Shown: positions 47,412 through 56,495 of the stretch, piece by piece
Layout: each line of letters begins with the position of its first letter
Position numbering within the stretch: the stretch's first letter is position 1
Source: Lichenibacterium dinghuense
GTDB lineage: Bacteria; Pseudomonadota; Alphaproteobacteria; Rhizobiales; Beijerinckiaceae
DNA: 64,000 nt
Reading direction: 5' to 3'
Assembly: GCF_021730615.1 (NCBI RefSeq)
Contig: NZ_JAJLMN010000004.1
Coordinates: forward strand, 1-64,000
Position numbers and translations under genes: made by a program
The notes under the pieces: generated by a model
Databases searched by the model: none
Told to the model about the DNA's origin: nothing
What the model saw: the letters and a program-made list of their open reading frames with translations, nothing else

Positions 47412-48792
47412 TCAGGCAGCGCGGCACAGTGTGTCGATCCACCGGTCGAGGAGGTCGGGGTGAATTTTGACGGGGTCTCGGCTGGGCGGGGACGTTGATG
47501 AAATCTGCGGCCACCATAACGCGCGGCGGACGTCGGCGAGCGCGTCGCTGAAGGTTGGCAGGCGTTTGTCGTACCAAGCTGCGGTCTGTGGGCGGATCGG
47601 TCCGGCCCGGGTGTGCAGCTCGTGTGCCCAGAGCGTGACGAGGGAGTACAAGGCGAGCAAGGCAGGTGTGGTGCGCAGGATGGCCTTGTCGGACCATTGG
47701 CGCTGGGTCTCGACGCCGAGGTGCCGGCGGACCTCCTGGAAGGTGGTCTCGATGCGCCAGCGCATGACGAACCGCGTGAGGATCGCCTCGGCGGTGAGGT
47801 CGGCGTCGGTGCACAGGAACGCCTGCGCGTCACGGGTGCCGGACGGATCGCGCACCAGCACCCAGCGGATCGGCTGGGGCGGCAGGCCGGCCTTGGACCA
47901 GAGCGCCGTGGCCGAGGTGTATTCGAGCCTGCAGGTTTGGCCGCCGTACCATTCGGTCAGCGTCACCTTTGTCCAGACGGTGGCCGGGTCGCGCAGCACG
48001 GCATCGAGCTTGGGCACTCGCTTTCCTTTCAGGGCGGGGCGGCCGCGCCGGCCTGGAACGCGCGCGGGGGCGGGTTCGAACAGGTTGGCGTCGAGGCGCA
48101 ACCGCGTGATCAGGGTGACGTGGCGGCGCACGGCGGCGATGAGGTCGAGCGCGGCGAAGCTGCTGTCGGCCACCACGGTGACGCGGCGGCTCCCAGCCAG
48201 CGACTGCTCTGCAGGATGGCCTGACGCGCCCAGTCGGTCAGGGTCTTGTGGCGCTGGCGATGCGCCGGCTCCAGCGCTCCGAGGGGCCAGCACGGTGAAA
48301 GGGCAGCGCCCAGCGCCGGCCCGCGAAGGGGACCGGGAGCATGACGGCCAGCACGAGCCAGCGCAGGCCGCTGGTCTTGACGAAATGGCCTTTGGACGAA
48401 CGGACGGGGTCACGATAGATGCCGCGCGCCGCGATCTTCGGCCCCCATCGTCGCTCCACGGTGTCGTCGATGCCGATGATCACCTCGCCGTCCGGCGACA
48501 GCACGGCGACGAGGTGCCCGAGCAGCCTGCGCGCCACGTCGCGCGCATCCCACCGCGCCCGGCTCAGGACGTCGTGGTATCGACCGAAGCCGGGTTTTCC
48601 GGCCAGTCCCATCACGCGCAGGGCTTGCGTCACGGTTCGTCCGCCGGGCGACAACACCGCACCGGCCACCAGCACGAGGACTCGGGTCCAGACTGGTGCA
48701 GTGAAGCACGGGCGCAGTACGGTCAGCCATGTCGACAAGATCGCTGGCACAGCGGAAAGGTCGGAAGGGGGGCGTTGGCGATGGGGTCTCAT
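47412..48792 (-). pseudogene. DDE transposase (IS701/DDE_5-like), frameshifted
   Basis: The N-terminal part from ATG 48792 (LSTWLTVLRPCFTAPVWTRVLVLVAGAVLSPGGRTVTQALRVMG; EVIIGIDDTVERRWGPKIAARGIYRDPVRSSKGHF with the first Asp) goes out of frame near 48,300-48,240. The C-terminal part resumes as RRVTVVADSSFAALDLIAAVRRHVTLITRLRLDANLF (second Asp) and MRWRIETTFQEVRRHLGVETQRQW (Glu). Two frames are needed, so the enzyme is probably dead. Confidence 0.8.
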
Positions 48793-48899
48793 CCCGGCCG
48801 TAGAATCGCATCGCCGTTGTTCAGCAAGCCCTGCATCCAGCCCATCAGAGCGCAAACGGTCCGTGACGGGACCAGTCCCTCGGAATATCCTGCGCCGCC

Positions 48900-49181
48900 A
48901 TGGACGACGACGTCATCATGCGCATCGCGCAGTTTCGAAGCCCGCGTGGTTCTCTCGTGGCCGAGCGGCGCAACCGGGGCTACACGCTCTACGATGCGCG
49001 GTCGGGCACACCCGTCGCCCGCCTGCGACCGGCAAAACCCGACGGCCACTTCGAAGTTCTATACTGGTCCCTGTGGAAGGAGCGCTGGTCCTCGACCGGC
49101 CCCTTCGGCAGCACTATCCTCGCCCTCGACGACGCCCTCACCTGCATCGCAGCCGAGGACATCTTCTGGGTCAGCACCTGA
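48900..49181 (+). CDS. Passenger ORF inside the DDE insertion sequence
   Basis: 93 residues from ATG 48900 (or 48918, MRIAQFRSPRGSL). RIAQFRSPRGSLVAERRNRGYTLYDARSGTPVARLRPAKPDGHFEVLYWSLWKERWSSTGPFGSTILALDDALTCIAAEDIFWV is compact, beta-rich and aromatic, opposite in strand to the transposase and fully inside the element. It could be an accessory or cargo gene. Function unknown. Confidence 0.6.
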   Translation: MDDDVIMRIAQFRSPRGSLVAERRNRGYTLYDARSGTPVARLRPAKPDGHFEVLYWSLWKERWSSTGPFGSTILALDDALTCIAAEDIFWVST

Positions 49182-49338
49182 TGCGCCTCCAAAAATGCGG
49201 AAAGTCGAGCTGAGGCTCTGCGCGGACGCCGTTCCGGACGAGGACGCCATCGTGGCCTGCATGCGGCCCAAGAGGGCCTTGCTCACCGCTCCGTGCCGGA
49301 CGGTTTTCGACCAGGTCGTCCGGCAGGTCCGGCGCTGA

Positions 49339-49829
49339 CCTCGGCATCGTGGGGTTCCCGTCGGGGCGAGGCAGGTCCCCGAGGCCGACCACACGGCTCT
49401 CTCGTGGACGCGGCTCACGCCGCAGACATAACCCAGGACACGACAGATGACCGACGCGTCCCACCCGCATCGCGACGACGGTCCGTTCGCCACCGCGGCG
49501 GCCGGCGACTTCGTGTGCTGATAATTTTCAGCACCGTTCTGAACGACCGCTCGACCGCTCGGCCTTGCCCAAAGCAGTCGGACTGCTGTCCACCACTTCC
49601 GCTGTCCGGCCGGAGTCGACCCAAGTGCGACGTACTGCCCGCCATAGCGTCTATCCGAAACCGGCCGTTCGCCTGCCCCCTGCAGCGCCTTCCAACGACC
49701 CCGATTTACGACGCACCTGCAACATCAGGGACCGCGCATCCCGTTAAGATCCCAGGCAGGCATCAATCTTCGCCGCTGACTGTGCGGGCCATCGTGGCTA
49801 TGCTGCCGCTCACAATGGAAGTGCCGCTC
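49339..49829. other. Gene-free stretch
   Basis: 491 bases after the split gene. Only a 24-codon frame at 49,447 and weak longer frames were seen; no strong hairpin or repeat. Presumably contains the promoter for 49,830. Confidence 0.35.
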
Positions 49830-50117
49830 ATGAAAGCTCGGAGCCTGTGCATGATGCTCGTCGCGTTCGACATCGCGTGCGCGTCGCAGGGTGTGTGTGC
49901 CGAAGCTGTGACGGAGCCCGACCTGAAGGGCTTCGGCGTCAAGGGCGTGACTGGCGCTACGCTGGCCGACATGCTGGCCCGTTGCAGCGCGGCCGGGCAC
50001 GGCGCGGCGCCGCTTGAGAAAGGTGAAACCCCGGCCCTGCTCGACGCCCGCTGCGCCCAACTCCGGCGCTCGTTGAAGACTCAGCCCGGCAACAGCCCGT
50101 CTCCGACACGCCGCTGA
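49830..50117 (+). CDS. Small secreted hypothetical protein
   Basis: 95 residues from ATG 49830: MKARSLCMMLVAFDIACASQGVCAEA is a signal peptide. The mature part (DLKGFGVKGVTGATLADMLARCSAAGHGAAPLEKGETPALLDARCAQLRRSL) has two Cys. Convergent with copB and ending one base before it, so it may belong to the copper locus by position only. Confidence 0.5.
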   Translation: MKARSLCMMLVAFDIACASQGVCAEAVTEPDLKGFGVKGVTGATLADMLARCSAAGHGAAPLEKGETPALLDARCAQLRRSLKTQPGNSPSPTRR

Positions 50118-50903
50118 TCAGAACCAGAACCGCAGACCGGTGAGGGCGCGCAGGTCGCCGCGTCCCTCGCCGTCGCGGCGCCGGTAGTCCGCGGTGCCGC
50201 CGAAGAAGCGCTGGTAGGCGACGCCGACGTAGGGTGCGAACTCGCGCGTGAACTCGTAGCGGAGCCGCAGGCCCGAATCGATGTCGGAGAGCCCCGAACC
50301 GAGTTCACGCCCTCGGTCCGCCTTGGAATACACGTTCGCCTCCATCTGTGGCTGCAGCACGAGGCGCTGGGTGACGTAGAGGTCGTAGGACGCGTTGGAC
50401 CGGAGAGCGAAGTGGCCGCCGTCGCTGGCGTAACCCGTCAGCTCGAGGTTCCAGAAGCCCCAGGACAGGCCCTGCAGGCCCAGCGCCGCCCAGGTGCGGT
50501 TGCGCAGGCTGTCGATGTCGGAGCGAATACCTCCCTGCACGTCGAAGTAGGTCGACACCGGCCGGTCGTAGAGCAGTTCTTGGTCGCCGTCCGACACGAG
50601 GCCGCGGCCGTCTGCATTGTAACGCCCCTCGGTCTTGAGCCATAGCTTGTTGTAGTCGTCGCCGATCCAGCCCTGGCCGTCCCAACGGAAATAGGAGCCG
50701 TTCGCCAGCCGTCCCTCGAACTGGTCGAAGAAGACGTTGCCGTAGACGCGCTGGTCCGCGATGGGGTTGCCGTAGGGCGCGGCGCCGCCGAGCGTGTTCG
50801 CGGTGTCGAGGTGCGTGCCGCCGTTGATTAGGTCCAGCAGATCCTGCGCTGCGGCTGGCTCCGAGGCGATAAGGAGGGCGGCGAGAGGCAGGAGCCGAAG
50901 CAT
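50118..50903 (-). CDS. copB: Copper-resistance outer-membrane protein CopB
   Basis: 261 residues from ATG 50903, five bases from the copA stop. Signal peptide MLRLLPLAALLIASEPAAAQ, then DQRVYGNVFFDQFEGRLANGSYFRWDGQGWIGDDYNKLWLKTEG and repeated amphipathic strands (SWGFWNLELTGYASDGGHFALRSNASYDLYVTQRLVLQPQME; GLSDIDSGLRLRYEFTREFAPYVGVAYQRFFG), ending in the aromatic LRFWF of outer-membrane barrels. PcoB/CopB family, without the Met-rich repeats of classical CopB. Works with CopA in the envelope. Confidence 0.9.
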   Translation of the reverse strand: MLRLLPLAALLIASEPAAAQDLLDLINGGTHLDTANTLGGAAPYGNPIADQRVYGNVFFDQFEGRLANGSYFRWDGQGWIGDDYNKLWLKTEGRYNADGRGLVSDGDQELLYDRPVSTYFDVQGGIRSDIDSLRNRTWAALGLQGLSWGFWNLELTGYASDGGHFALRSNASYDLYVTQRLVLQPQMEANVYSKADRGRELGSGLSDIDSGLRLRYEFTREFAPYVGVAYQRFFGGTADYRRRDGEGRGDLRALTGLRFWF

Positions 50904-50905
50904 CG

Positions 50906-52720
50906 TCACGCGTCTCGCGGCAGCACGCGCAGCGTGCGGAACATGCCGGCCTCGAAGTGGTACAGGATGTGGCAGTGCAGCGGCCATTGTCCTGTCGCCA
51001 CAGGCGTGATCAGCACGGACAGCTTCTCAGCCGGTTGAACGCTCAGCGTGTGGAGGTAGGGCCGATGGCGGCCCTGGCCGTTCTCCAGCTCCATCCACAT
51101 GCCGTGCAGATGGATGGGGTGGGTCATCATGGTCTCATTGATCATGACGAGGCGGAAGCGCTCGCCCACCGTGACGTCGATGGGCCCGACCTCTGTGTAC
51201 TTCTTGCCGTCGAAGCCCCAGATCATGCGCTGCATGTTGCCGCTGAGCTTGAGCGTGATGGTGCGCGTCGGCGGCCGGTCGTCGACGGCCGGCAGGATCG
51301 AGCGCAGGTCCGAGAAGCTGAGCTCGCGCCGAGGCAGGAAGTTCAGCCCGTCGCCGGGCGTGCGCATCCGCTCCGTGAGCATCTTGGGCTTCATCTGCAC
51401 CTCGACCCCCGGTTCGTCGAGTTCAACGCCCTCGGGCGGCTTGGCCATGGGCTGGTGTCCGGCGAGCTTGCCGAGGTTCTTCTTGCCGATCACGTCGGCC
51501 GCGTGCTCGCCCATGATGCCGCCGATGCGCGACCCGTTCGGGTGAGACGCGCCGATCTGATCCTTCCCCATCATGCCCTGCATGCCCATGTCGGTCATGG
51601 TGCGCAGTGGGCGCGGATCGTGGACGGGGATCTCGGCTTCCATGCCGTCGCGCGGCGCCAGCGTGCCCCGCGCGTAGCCGGAGCGGCCGAGGTCTTCGGC
51701 ATAGATCGTGAAGGCGCGATCCTGCGTCGGCCGCACCACGACGTCGTAGGTTTCGGCGACGCCGATGCGAAACTGGTCCACCGCCACGGGCACGACGTCG
51801 TTGCCGTGCACGTTGACGACGCTCATGGCGAGGCCGGGAATGCGCACGTCGTAGTAGGTCGCCGCCGAGGCGTTGATGAAGCGCAGGCGCACCCGCTCCC
51901 CGGGTCGGAACAGCGCCGTCCAGTTGGCGGAGGGCGGCTGTCCGTTGATGAGGTAGGTGTAGGTTTCGCCCGACGGCGCCTCCAGGCCCGACGGGTCCAT
52001 GCGCGACTCGTTCTCGTGGAAGCGCTCCTTCAACACCGGTTCGAGGCCGGAGCGCTCGACGTCGGCGAAGAAGGACGTCACCGTACGCTTGCCGAAATTG
52101 TAATAATCGGACTGGTATTTGGTCTTGTTCTGGATGTCCTTGGGATCCTCGTCGGTCCAGTCGGACAGCAGGACCACGTAGTCGCGGTCTGCTTGTACGA
52201 AGTCGCGGCCGACGGGATCAATCACCAGCGCCCCATAGACGCCCTTCTGCTCCTGGTAGCCCATGTGACTGTGATACCAGTAGGTGCCGCTCTGCAGCAC
52301 GGGGAAGCGGTACTGGTAGGTTTCGCCGGGCGCGATGCCGGCGAACTCCAGGCCCGGCACGCCGTCCATGTCGTTGGGCAGGATAATGCCGTGCCAGTGC
52401 AGGCCCGTGACCTCCGGCATATCGTTGCGGACGTTGAGCGTGACGACGTCGCCCTCGCGCCAGCGCAGGGTCGGGCCGGGCGTGCCGCCGTTGATCGTGT
52501 TGGCCCAAGTCTCGGTGCCGGTCTTGTTGGCTGTGCCGCGCGCGACGACGAGATCGTAGGACGAGGTGACCGGCACGATTGCCTCGCCGGGGCTCTTCAG
52601 CGCGAAGGCGGCACGGGCTTGCCGGAGCCCGAGCAGGCTGGATGCCGCCGCGGCGCCGAGCCCGGCGACGAAGCGGCGGCGGGTGAGCGCAGGACGCGGC
52701 GGGGCGGAACGGTGGGCCAT
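50906..52720 (-). CDS. copA: Multicopper oxidase CopA/PcoA
   Basis: 604 residues from ATG 52720. Tat signal LTRRRFVAGLGAAAASSLLGLRQARA. Cupredoxin copper ligands: GLHWHGIILPNDMDG, YWYHSHMGYQEQKG, then near the C terminus HPIHLHGMW and HCHILYHFEAGM (T1/T2/T3 His and the Cys). A Met/Gly-rich segment in the middle (MTDMGMQGMMGKDQIG) may bind Cu(I). Periplasmic oxidase converting Cu(I) to Cu(II). First gene of a copA-copB operon, divergent from the permease at 52,884. Confidence 0.95.
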   Translation of the reverse strand: MAHRSAPPRPALTRRRFVAGLGAAAASSLLGLRQARAAFALKSPGEAIVPVTSSYDLVVARGTANKTGTETWANTINGGTPGPTLRWREGDVVTLNVRNDMPEVTGLHWHGIILPNDMDGVPGLEFAGIAPGETYQYRFPVLQSGTYWYHSHMGYQEQKGVYGALVIDPVGRDFVQADRDYVVLLSDWTDEDPKDIQNKTKYQSDYYNFGKRTVTSFFADVERSGLEPVLKERFHENESRMDPSGLEAPSGETYTYLINGQPPSANWTALFRPGERVRLRFINASAATYYDVRIPGLAMSVVNVHGNDVVPVAVDQFRIGVAETYDVVVRPTQDRAFTIYAEDLGRSGYARGTLAPRDGMEAEIPVHDPRPLRTMTDMGMQGMMGKDQIGASHPNGSRIGGIMGEHAADVIGKKNLGKLAGHQPMAKPPEGVELDEPGVEVQMKPKMLTERMRTPGDGLNFLPRRELSFSDLRSILPAVDDRPPTRTITLKLSGNMQRMIWGFDGKKYTEVGPIDVTVGERFRLVMINETMMTHPIHLHGMWMELENGQGRHRPYLHTLSVQPAEKLSVLITPVATGQWPLHCHILYHFEAGMFRTLRVLPRDA

Positions 52721-52883
52721 GGCGCCTATCATGCAGCTGACAGTCGGGGCAGCGTCAAGCCGCCTGCCAGACCGGAGCATTTTTCATCCACGGTTGGGCA
52801 ACACTGCCCCGTGGCAAGGTCGTTGGACGGCATCGTCCGCCACCGCGAGCCGGAGTCTGGTTCCGCGATCCGAGAGACTCGTC

Positions 52884-54056
52884 ATGTCCTACCTGCACCA
52901 GATCGGCCATGCCCTGCTGATGAGCCTCGGCATGATGTGGCAGACCGGGTGGACCCTGGTGCTCGGCTTCACCGTGTCGGCCCTGCTGCAGACCGTGGTG
53001 CCGGCCGACAAGATGCGTGAAGCGTTGGGCCGCGGCGGCGCGAAGGACATCGCGGCCGCCACCGCACTCGGCGCTGCGTCCTCGAGCTGCTCCTACGCGT
53101 CCGCCGCAATCATGCGGACCCTGTTCAAGAAGGGCGCCGCGCTGTCCACCTCGCTCGCCTTCATGTTCGCATCCACCAACCTCGTGCTGGAGCTCGGCAT
53201 CATTCTGTACGTGCTGATGGGCTGGCAGTTCACGGCCGGCGAATGGATCGGCGGTGTGGTGCTCGTCGCCGTGATGAGCCTGCTCTTGAAGCTGGTCTAC
53301 CCGGAGGCGCTGATCGAGGAAGCGCGCCGGCACGAGGAGGCGGGGTCGGGACACCACCACATGTCCATGACGGTCGAGGGCGACACGTGGTGGGAGCGGC
53401 TGCGCAAGCCGGAGACGCGGGTCCGCATCGCCCAGAACTTCGCCATGGAATGGTCGATGCTGTGGAAGGACCTGCTGATCGGTTTCGCCGTCGGCGGCTT
53501 CCTCGCGGCCTTCGTGCCGGACGCGTGGTGGAAGGCCATGTTCCTCCAGGACGCCTCGCCCTGGATCAAGGTGCCGTTCGACGGGCTGATCGGCCCCGTG
53601 GTGGCTTGCCTGACCTTCGTGTGCTCGATCGGCAACGTGCCGCTCGCGGCCGTGCTGTGGGCGGGCGGTGCGAGCTTCGGCGGCGTGCTGGCCTTCCTCT
53701 ACGCCGACCTGCTCGTGCTGCCGCTGCTGGACGTCTACCGCCGCTACTTCGGCTGGCGCATGGCGGCCTTCATGGCGGGGCTGTTCTTCGCCACGATGGC
53801 GCTCTCGGCGGTGGTCATGGATCTCGCCTTCACGGCGCTCGGCCTCGTGCCGTCCCACGACGTCGACGTGCGGGCACGGCTGACGACGTTCAGCCTGAAC
53901 TACACATTTTGGCTCGACCTCGCCTTCGGCGCGCTCGCCGTGTACCTGTTCTGGGTGAACCGGCAGCACCCGATGGATCACGGCCACCAGGGTCATCAGG
54001 GCCACGACGCGTCGCGCGATGGACACCGGCGCGGCACGGCGCCTGCACGGGCCTGA
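52884..54056 (+). CDS. COG0701 permease (ArsP/DUF318-like)
   Basis: 390 residues from ATG 52884. About eight to ten membrane helices in two repeats, each with the family motif: SSSCSYASAAIMRTLFKKGAALSTSLAFMFASTNL and TFVCSIGNVPLAAVLWAGGASFGGVLAFLYADLL. A His-rich tail (DHGHQGHQGHDASRDGHRRG) and the loop GSGHHHMSM suggest metal handling. The family includes ArsP, an organoarsenical exporter; many relatives sit in copper or silver loci. Divergent from copA, so a shared metal-responsive promoter region (52,721-52,883) is likely. Confidence 0.85.
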   Translation: MSYLHQIGHALLMSLGMMWQTGWTLVLGFTVSALLQTVVPADKMREALGRGGAKDIAAATALGAASSSCSYASAAIMRTLFKKGAALSTSLAFMFASTNLVLELGIILYVLMGWQFTAGEWIGGVVLVAVMSLLLKLVYPEALIEEARRHEEAGSGHHHMSMTVEGDTWWERLRKPETRVRIAQNFAMEWSMLWKDLLIGFAVGGFLAAFVPDAWWKAMFLQDASPWIKVPFDGLIGPVVACLTFVCSIGNVPLAAVLWAGGASFGGVLAFLYADLLVLPLLDVYRRYFGWRMAAFMAGLFFATMALSAVVMDLAFTALGLVPSHDVDVRARLTTFSLNYTFWLDLAFGALAVYLFWVNRQHPMDHGHQGHQGHDASRDGHRRGTAPARA

Positions 54057-54632
54057 TGCAGGGCGCCGGTGGACCTTGGCGCCGAGCCCGTCCTCCAGCT
54101 AGAGCCTCGGCCGATGGGCGCGCTGAGCGGACAATGCCGGACAGGGCGGGTAACAGCTTGAGCAGGTAGATTCGCGTGTAAACGTCGAGCAGCTGGTGAA
54201 AGAATGTTGCTCTCTTTTGAAAATCGATCCAAGTCGAGGGTAGACGGCCACTTTGTGCGTGCGGGTATCGGACGTTTTCCGGGCAAGAACTCGTCTTCCC
54301 AGTCCTTGTGCAGGGTCGACATGAGGCTCGAGGACCGCACGGTCGAGCTGATGGCCAGCCGTTTCAGACTGGGGCTGGGGATCGGAGGACTGGTCGAGCG
54401 CGGAATGATCTACCGTCCGGCTATCCGACAGTGGCGCTGGCCTACACGGTGAGACGAAGGGACTCCTTGAAGACGATCGAACTCGACCGCAAGGCGGCGT
54501 ATCCAGAGCCCGCCCAGATGGAAGATGTGCCCCGGCCGACGCCCGAAACCGCAGCGCTAGCACCGAAGCGGGGCGAGCGACGCAAGGCAGCCCAAGGCTC
54601 TCTCTTTCGCAGCTCCGAAGAGGCGGACGGCC
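54057..54632. other. Gene-free stretch
   Basis: 576 bases between the permease and the glycine-rich protein. A frame at 54,204-54,452 (MLLSFENRSKSRVDGHFVRA) was considered but shows no family or ribosome site. AT content is higher around 54,160-54,250. Nothing else seen. Confidence 0.35.
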
Positions 54633-54941
54633 CTACTTGCCGGTGCTGCTCGACATGCCGTTACCGCCGGCGCCGCCCGTCCCACCAGCCCCCCCGGTCC
54701 CGCCGACGCCGCCAGCAGCCGCCCCGGTCGTGCTGCCGGGCGACGCACCGGGCTGGGTCTGGTCGGGCATTTTATTCATGCCTGCGCCGCCGCCGGCCTG
54801 GCCGGTGCCGGGCATCGGCGTGCCGGTCGCGCCCGTCGAAGTGCCAGCGCCCGTTCCGGTGGCGCTTTGGCCCAGCGCAACTCCGGCCGAGAGCAGGCCT
54901 AAAATCGTCGTCACGGCAAAGATCGAAGCTGACTTCATCAT
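54633..54941 (-). CDS. Secreted Gly/Thr-rich low-complexity protein
   Basis: 102 residues from ATG 54941 (AGAGGAACG upstream). Signal peptide MMKSASIFAVTTILGLLSAGVALGQ; the mature part is Gly/Ala/Thr/Ser repeats (GVGGTGGAGGTGGAGGNG). Disordered, probably periplasmic or surface. Typical of Methylobacterium; function unknown. Confidence 0.6.
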   Translation of the reverse strand: MMKSASIFAVTTILGLLSAGVALGQSATGTGAGTSTGATGTPMPGTGQAGGGAGMNKMPDQTQPGASPGSTTGAAAGGVGGTGGAGGTGGAGGNGMSSSTGK

Positions 54942-55105
54942 CGTTCCTCTCTCGATGCCCGCGCCGATCCTCGCGAGGCGATTTCAGCAAAACGTGGACT
55001 GACTGAACGAGTCCGGTCGGCACCGAGGGAGCGAGAGCACATCGATCCGCCGTAGCTTTCCGGTCGGGGGGAGGACCTATTCCCACAGGCCTCCCCCCAG
55101 GCGCC

Positions 55106-55669
55106 TCACTTCGGCATGAGGACGCTGTCGATGACGTGCACGACGCCGTTCGACTGGTACACGTCCGGCGTCTCGACAAAAGCGCCGCCGCCCTTCTCGT
55201 CGATGAGGGCGATCCTGTCGCCGTCCATCTTGGCCGTCAACGTGCCGCCCTCGACGGTCTTCATGTTGTAGGTGCCGCCGCCCGCCTTGATGTCCTTGGC
55301 GAGTTCGGCCGCATCCACCTTGCCTGCCACAACGTGGTAGGTCAGCACCTTTTTGAGGTCGGCCTTCATGTCGGGCTTCATCAGCGCCTCGACCGTGGCC
55401 TTGGGCAGCTTGTCGAAGGCCGCGTTGGTGGGCGCGAACACCGTGTACGGGCCGGGGCCCTCCAGCGTGTCGACGAGCCCGGCTTCCTTCACGGCGGCGA
55501 CCAGCGTGGTCAGGTTCTTCGCCTGCGATGCGTTCTGGACGATGTTCTTGCTGGCCATCATCGGCGCGCCGCCCACCATCGGATCGGCCGCGTAGGCCGC
55601 CGACGCCGTCCCCATCGCGAGGGCGGTGGCGAGGGTCAGGGCGCGCAGTCCCTTGGTCATCGTCGTCAT
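55106..55669 (-). CDS. Secreted fasciclin-domain protein
   Basis: 187 residues from ATG 55669 (CAGGAGCAAAGC upstream). Signal peptide to AAYAAD, then one FAS1 domain: NLTTLVAAVKEAGLVDTLEGPGPYTVFAPTNAAFDKLP (H1 box) and VLTYHVVAGKVDAAEL, ending NGVVHVIDSVLMPK (H2 box VHVID). Members mediate adhesion or surface interaction and are often stress-induced in alphaproteobacteria. Complete. Confidence 0.95.
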   Translation of the reverse strand: MTTMTKGLRALTLATALAMGTASAAYAADPMVGGAPMMASKNIVQNASQAKNLTTLVAAVKEAGLVDTLEGPGPYTVFAPTNAAFDKLPKATVEALMKPDMKADLKKVLTYHVVAGKVDAAELAKDIKAGGGTYNMKTVEGGTLTAKMDGDRIALIDEKGGGAFVETPDVYQSNGVVHVIDSVLMPK

Positions 55670-55916
55670 GCTTTGCTCCTGTCAAACTCAGCACCGACGC
55701 GAGCGCCGTGTGCGAGAGAGGCAGGAGTTACGCATCTCATCCGGCAGGGTTTCGAGGATGGATGAAAGTTAATCGTTCTGCTCCGCGCTGCTGGGCGCCC
55801 CGAGATCGTCCTCTTTTGAGCATCGGATCCGGCATGGAACGATCTTCAGTGATGTCGCGTCAAGACGCGAACATGCCTGACCAACCAATCGCTGGTTAGC
55901 TGGCCACATCAGGAGG

Positions 55917-56495
55917 ATGACGACTTTGCGAAAGCTCACTTTGACGGCGCTGGCCGCTTCGCTCCTGTCTTTATCGATGGCTGCGCCAGCCTCCGCGCTC
56001 CCGATCGACACAGCCCCAAGATCCATGCCCATGTCGCATATGAATACTGGAATCGTTCAGAACGTCGCTTTTCGGCACTTCGGCGGCTTCCATCGCGGCT
56101 TCCATCGCGGCTTCGGCGGCTTGCATCGCGGCTTCGGCGGCTTCCATCGCGGCTTCGGCGGCTTGCATCGCGGCTTCGGCGGCTTCCATCACGGCTTTGG
56201 CGGATTCCACCACCGAGGCTTCGGCTTCCATCGAGGCTTCGGCTTCCATCGCGGTTTTGGTCGTCCCCGTTTCTATGGTAGGCGTGGTATCTACGGTCGT
56301 CGCTTTGGGTATGGCGGCTACGGTGTTGGCGCCGGAGTCGCGGGGCTCGCAGCCGGTGCGATCATCGGGGGGGCTGTAGCAGCGGCGGCACGGGCCAATA
56401 GTTCTGTCGCATACTGTGAACGTCGGTTCAGGTCATACAATCCGGCGACAGGGACATACCTGGGCTATGACGGGCTACGCCATCGATGCCCGTGA
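55917..56495 (+). CDS. BA14K-family secreted protein with GFGGxHR repeats
   Basis: 192 residues from ATG 55917 (CAGGAGGATGACGACTTTGCG region; GTG/ATG choice by signal peptide). Signal peptide KLTLTALAASLLSLSMAAPASA. Residues 50-115 are repeats of HRGFGGF/HRGFGGL; then a hydrophobic Gly-rich span VGAGVAGLAAGAIIGGAVAAAA and the C-terminal BA14K motif YCERRFRSYNPATGTYLGYDGLRHRCP. BA14K proteins are immunoreactive, lectin-like envelope proteins in Brucella. The repeats are unusual for the family. Confidence 0.85.
   Translation: MTTLRKLTLTALAASLLSLSMAAPASALPIDTAPRSMPMSHMNTGIVQNVAFRHFGGFHRGFHRGFGGLHRGFGGFHRGFGGLHRGFGGFHHGFGGFHHRGFGFHRGFGFHRGFGRPRFYGRRGIYGRRFGYGGYGVGAGVAGLAAGAIIGGAVAAAARANSSVAYCERRFRSYNPATGTYLGYDGLRHRCP
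56083..56260. repeat. Coding minisatellite of the BA14K protein
   Basis: Tandem units of about 15-30 bp such as TTCGGCGGCTTCCATCGCGG and TTCGGCGGCTTGCATCGCGG, nearly identical at DNA level and always in frame (HRGFGG). Recent expansion by slippage or recombination is likely. Confidence 0.8.

Larger units (their letters stand above)
47396..49209. mobile_element. IS701/IS4-like DDE insertion sequence
   Basis: 1,814 bp flanked by the 5-bp direct duplication CTGAG (47391-47395 and 49210-49214). Ends are inverted repeats CTCGACTTTACGCATTT and, reversed right end, CTCGACTTTCCGCATTTTT. Contains a frameshifted transposase on the minus strand and a small rightward passenger ORF near the right end. 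Confidence 0.85.
47262..49338 (+). pseudogene. Secreted Cys-rich protein gene split by an insertion sequence
   Basis: ATG 47262: signal peptide MLRALTFSLPLAMALIPAAALAG, then VADVSPGLRARGEAICKEDAL, cut at 47,395. After the insertion, 49,215-49,338 continues in the right frame: RLCADAVPDEDAIVACMRPKRALLTAPCRTVFDQVVRQVRR. Removing 47,396-49,214 (element plus one duplication) gives an 85-residue periplasmic protein with Cys-repeat features (C-x..LCADAVPDE..I..CM..K...L...C...F). Disrupted recently. Confidence 0.85.

Noticed and set aside
47467-49338. Open frame of 623 codons on the + strand through the insertion sequence
   Set aside because: Mostly antisense to the transposase; only its last 41 codons are real, being the 3' part of the split secreted-protein gene.
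50957-53020. Open frame of 687 codons on the + strand
   Set aside because: Antisense shadow of copA: His/Arg/Val-rich with no domain, while the minus strand has full multicopper oxidase motifs.
54204-54452. 82-codon frame on the + strand
   Set aside because: No ribosome site, signal or recognisable motif; kept only as a note in the gene-free stretch.
56083-56260. Possible CRISPR-like array
   Set aside because: Repeats are contiguous, in frame and encode HRGFGG; there are no unique spacers and no cas genes.
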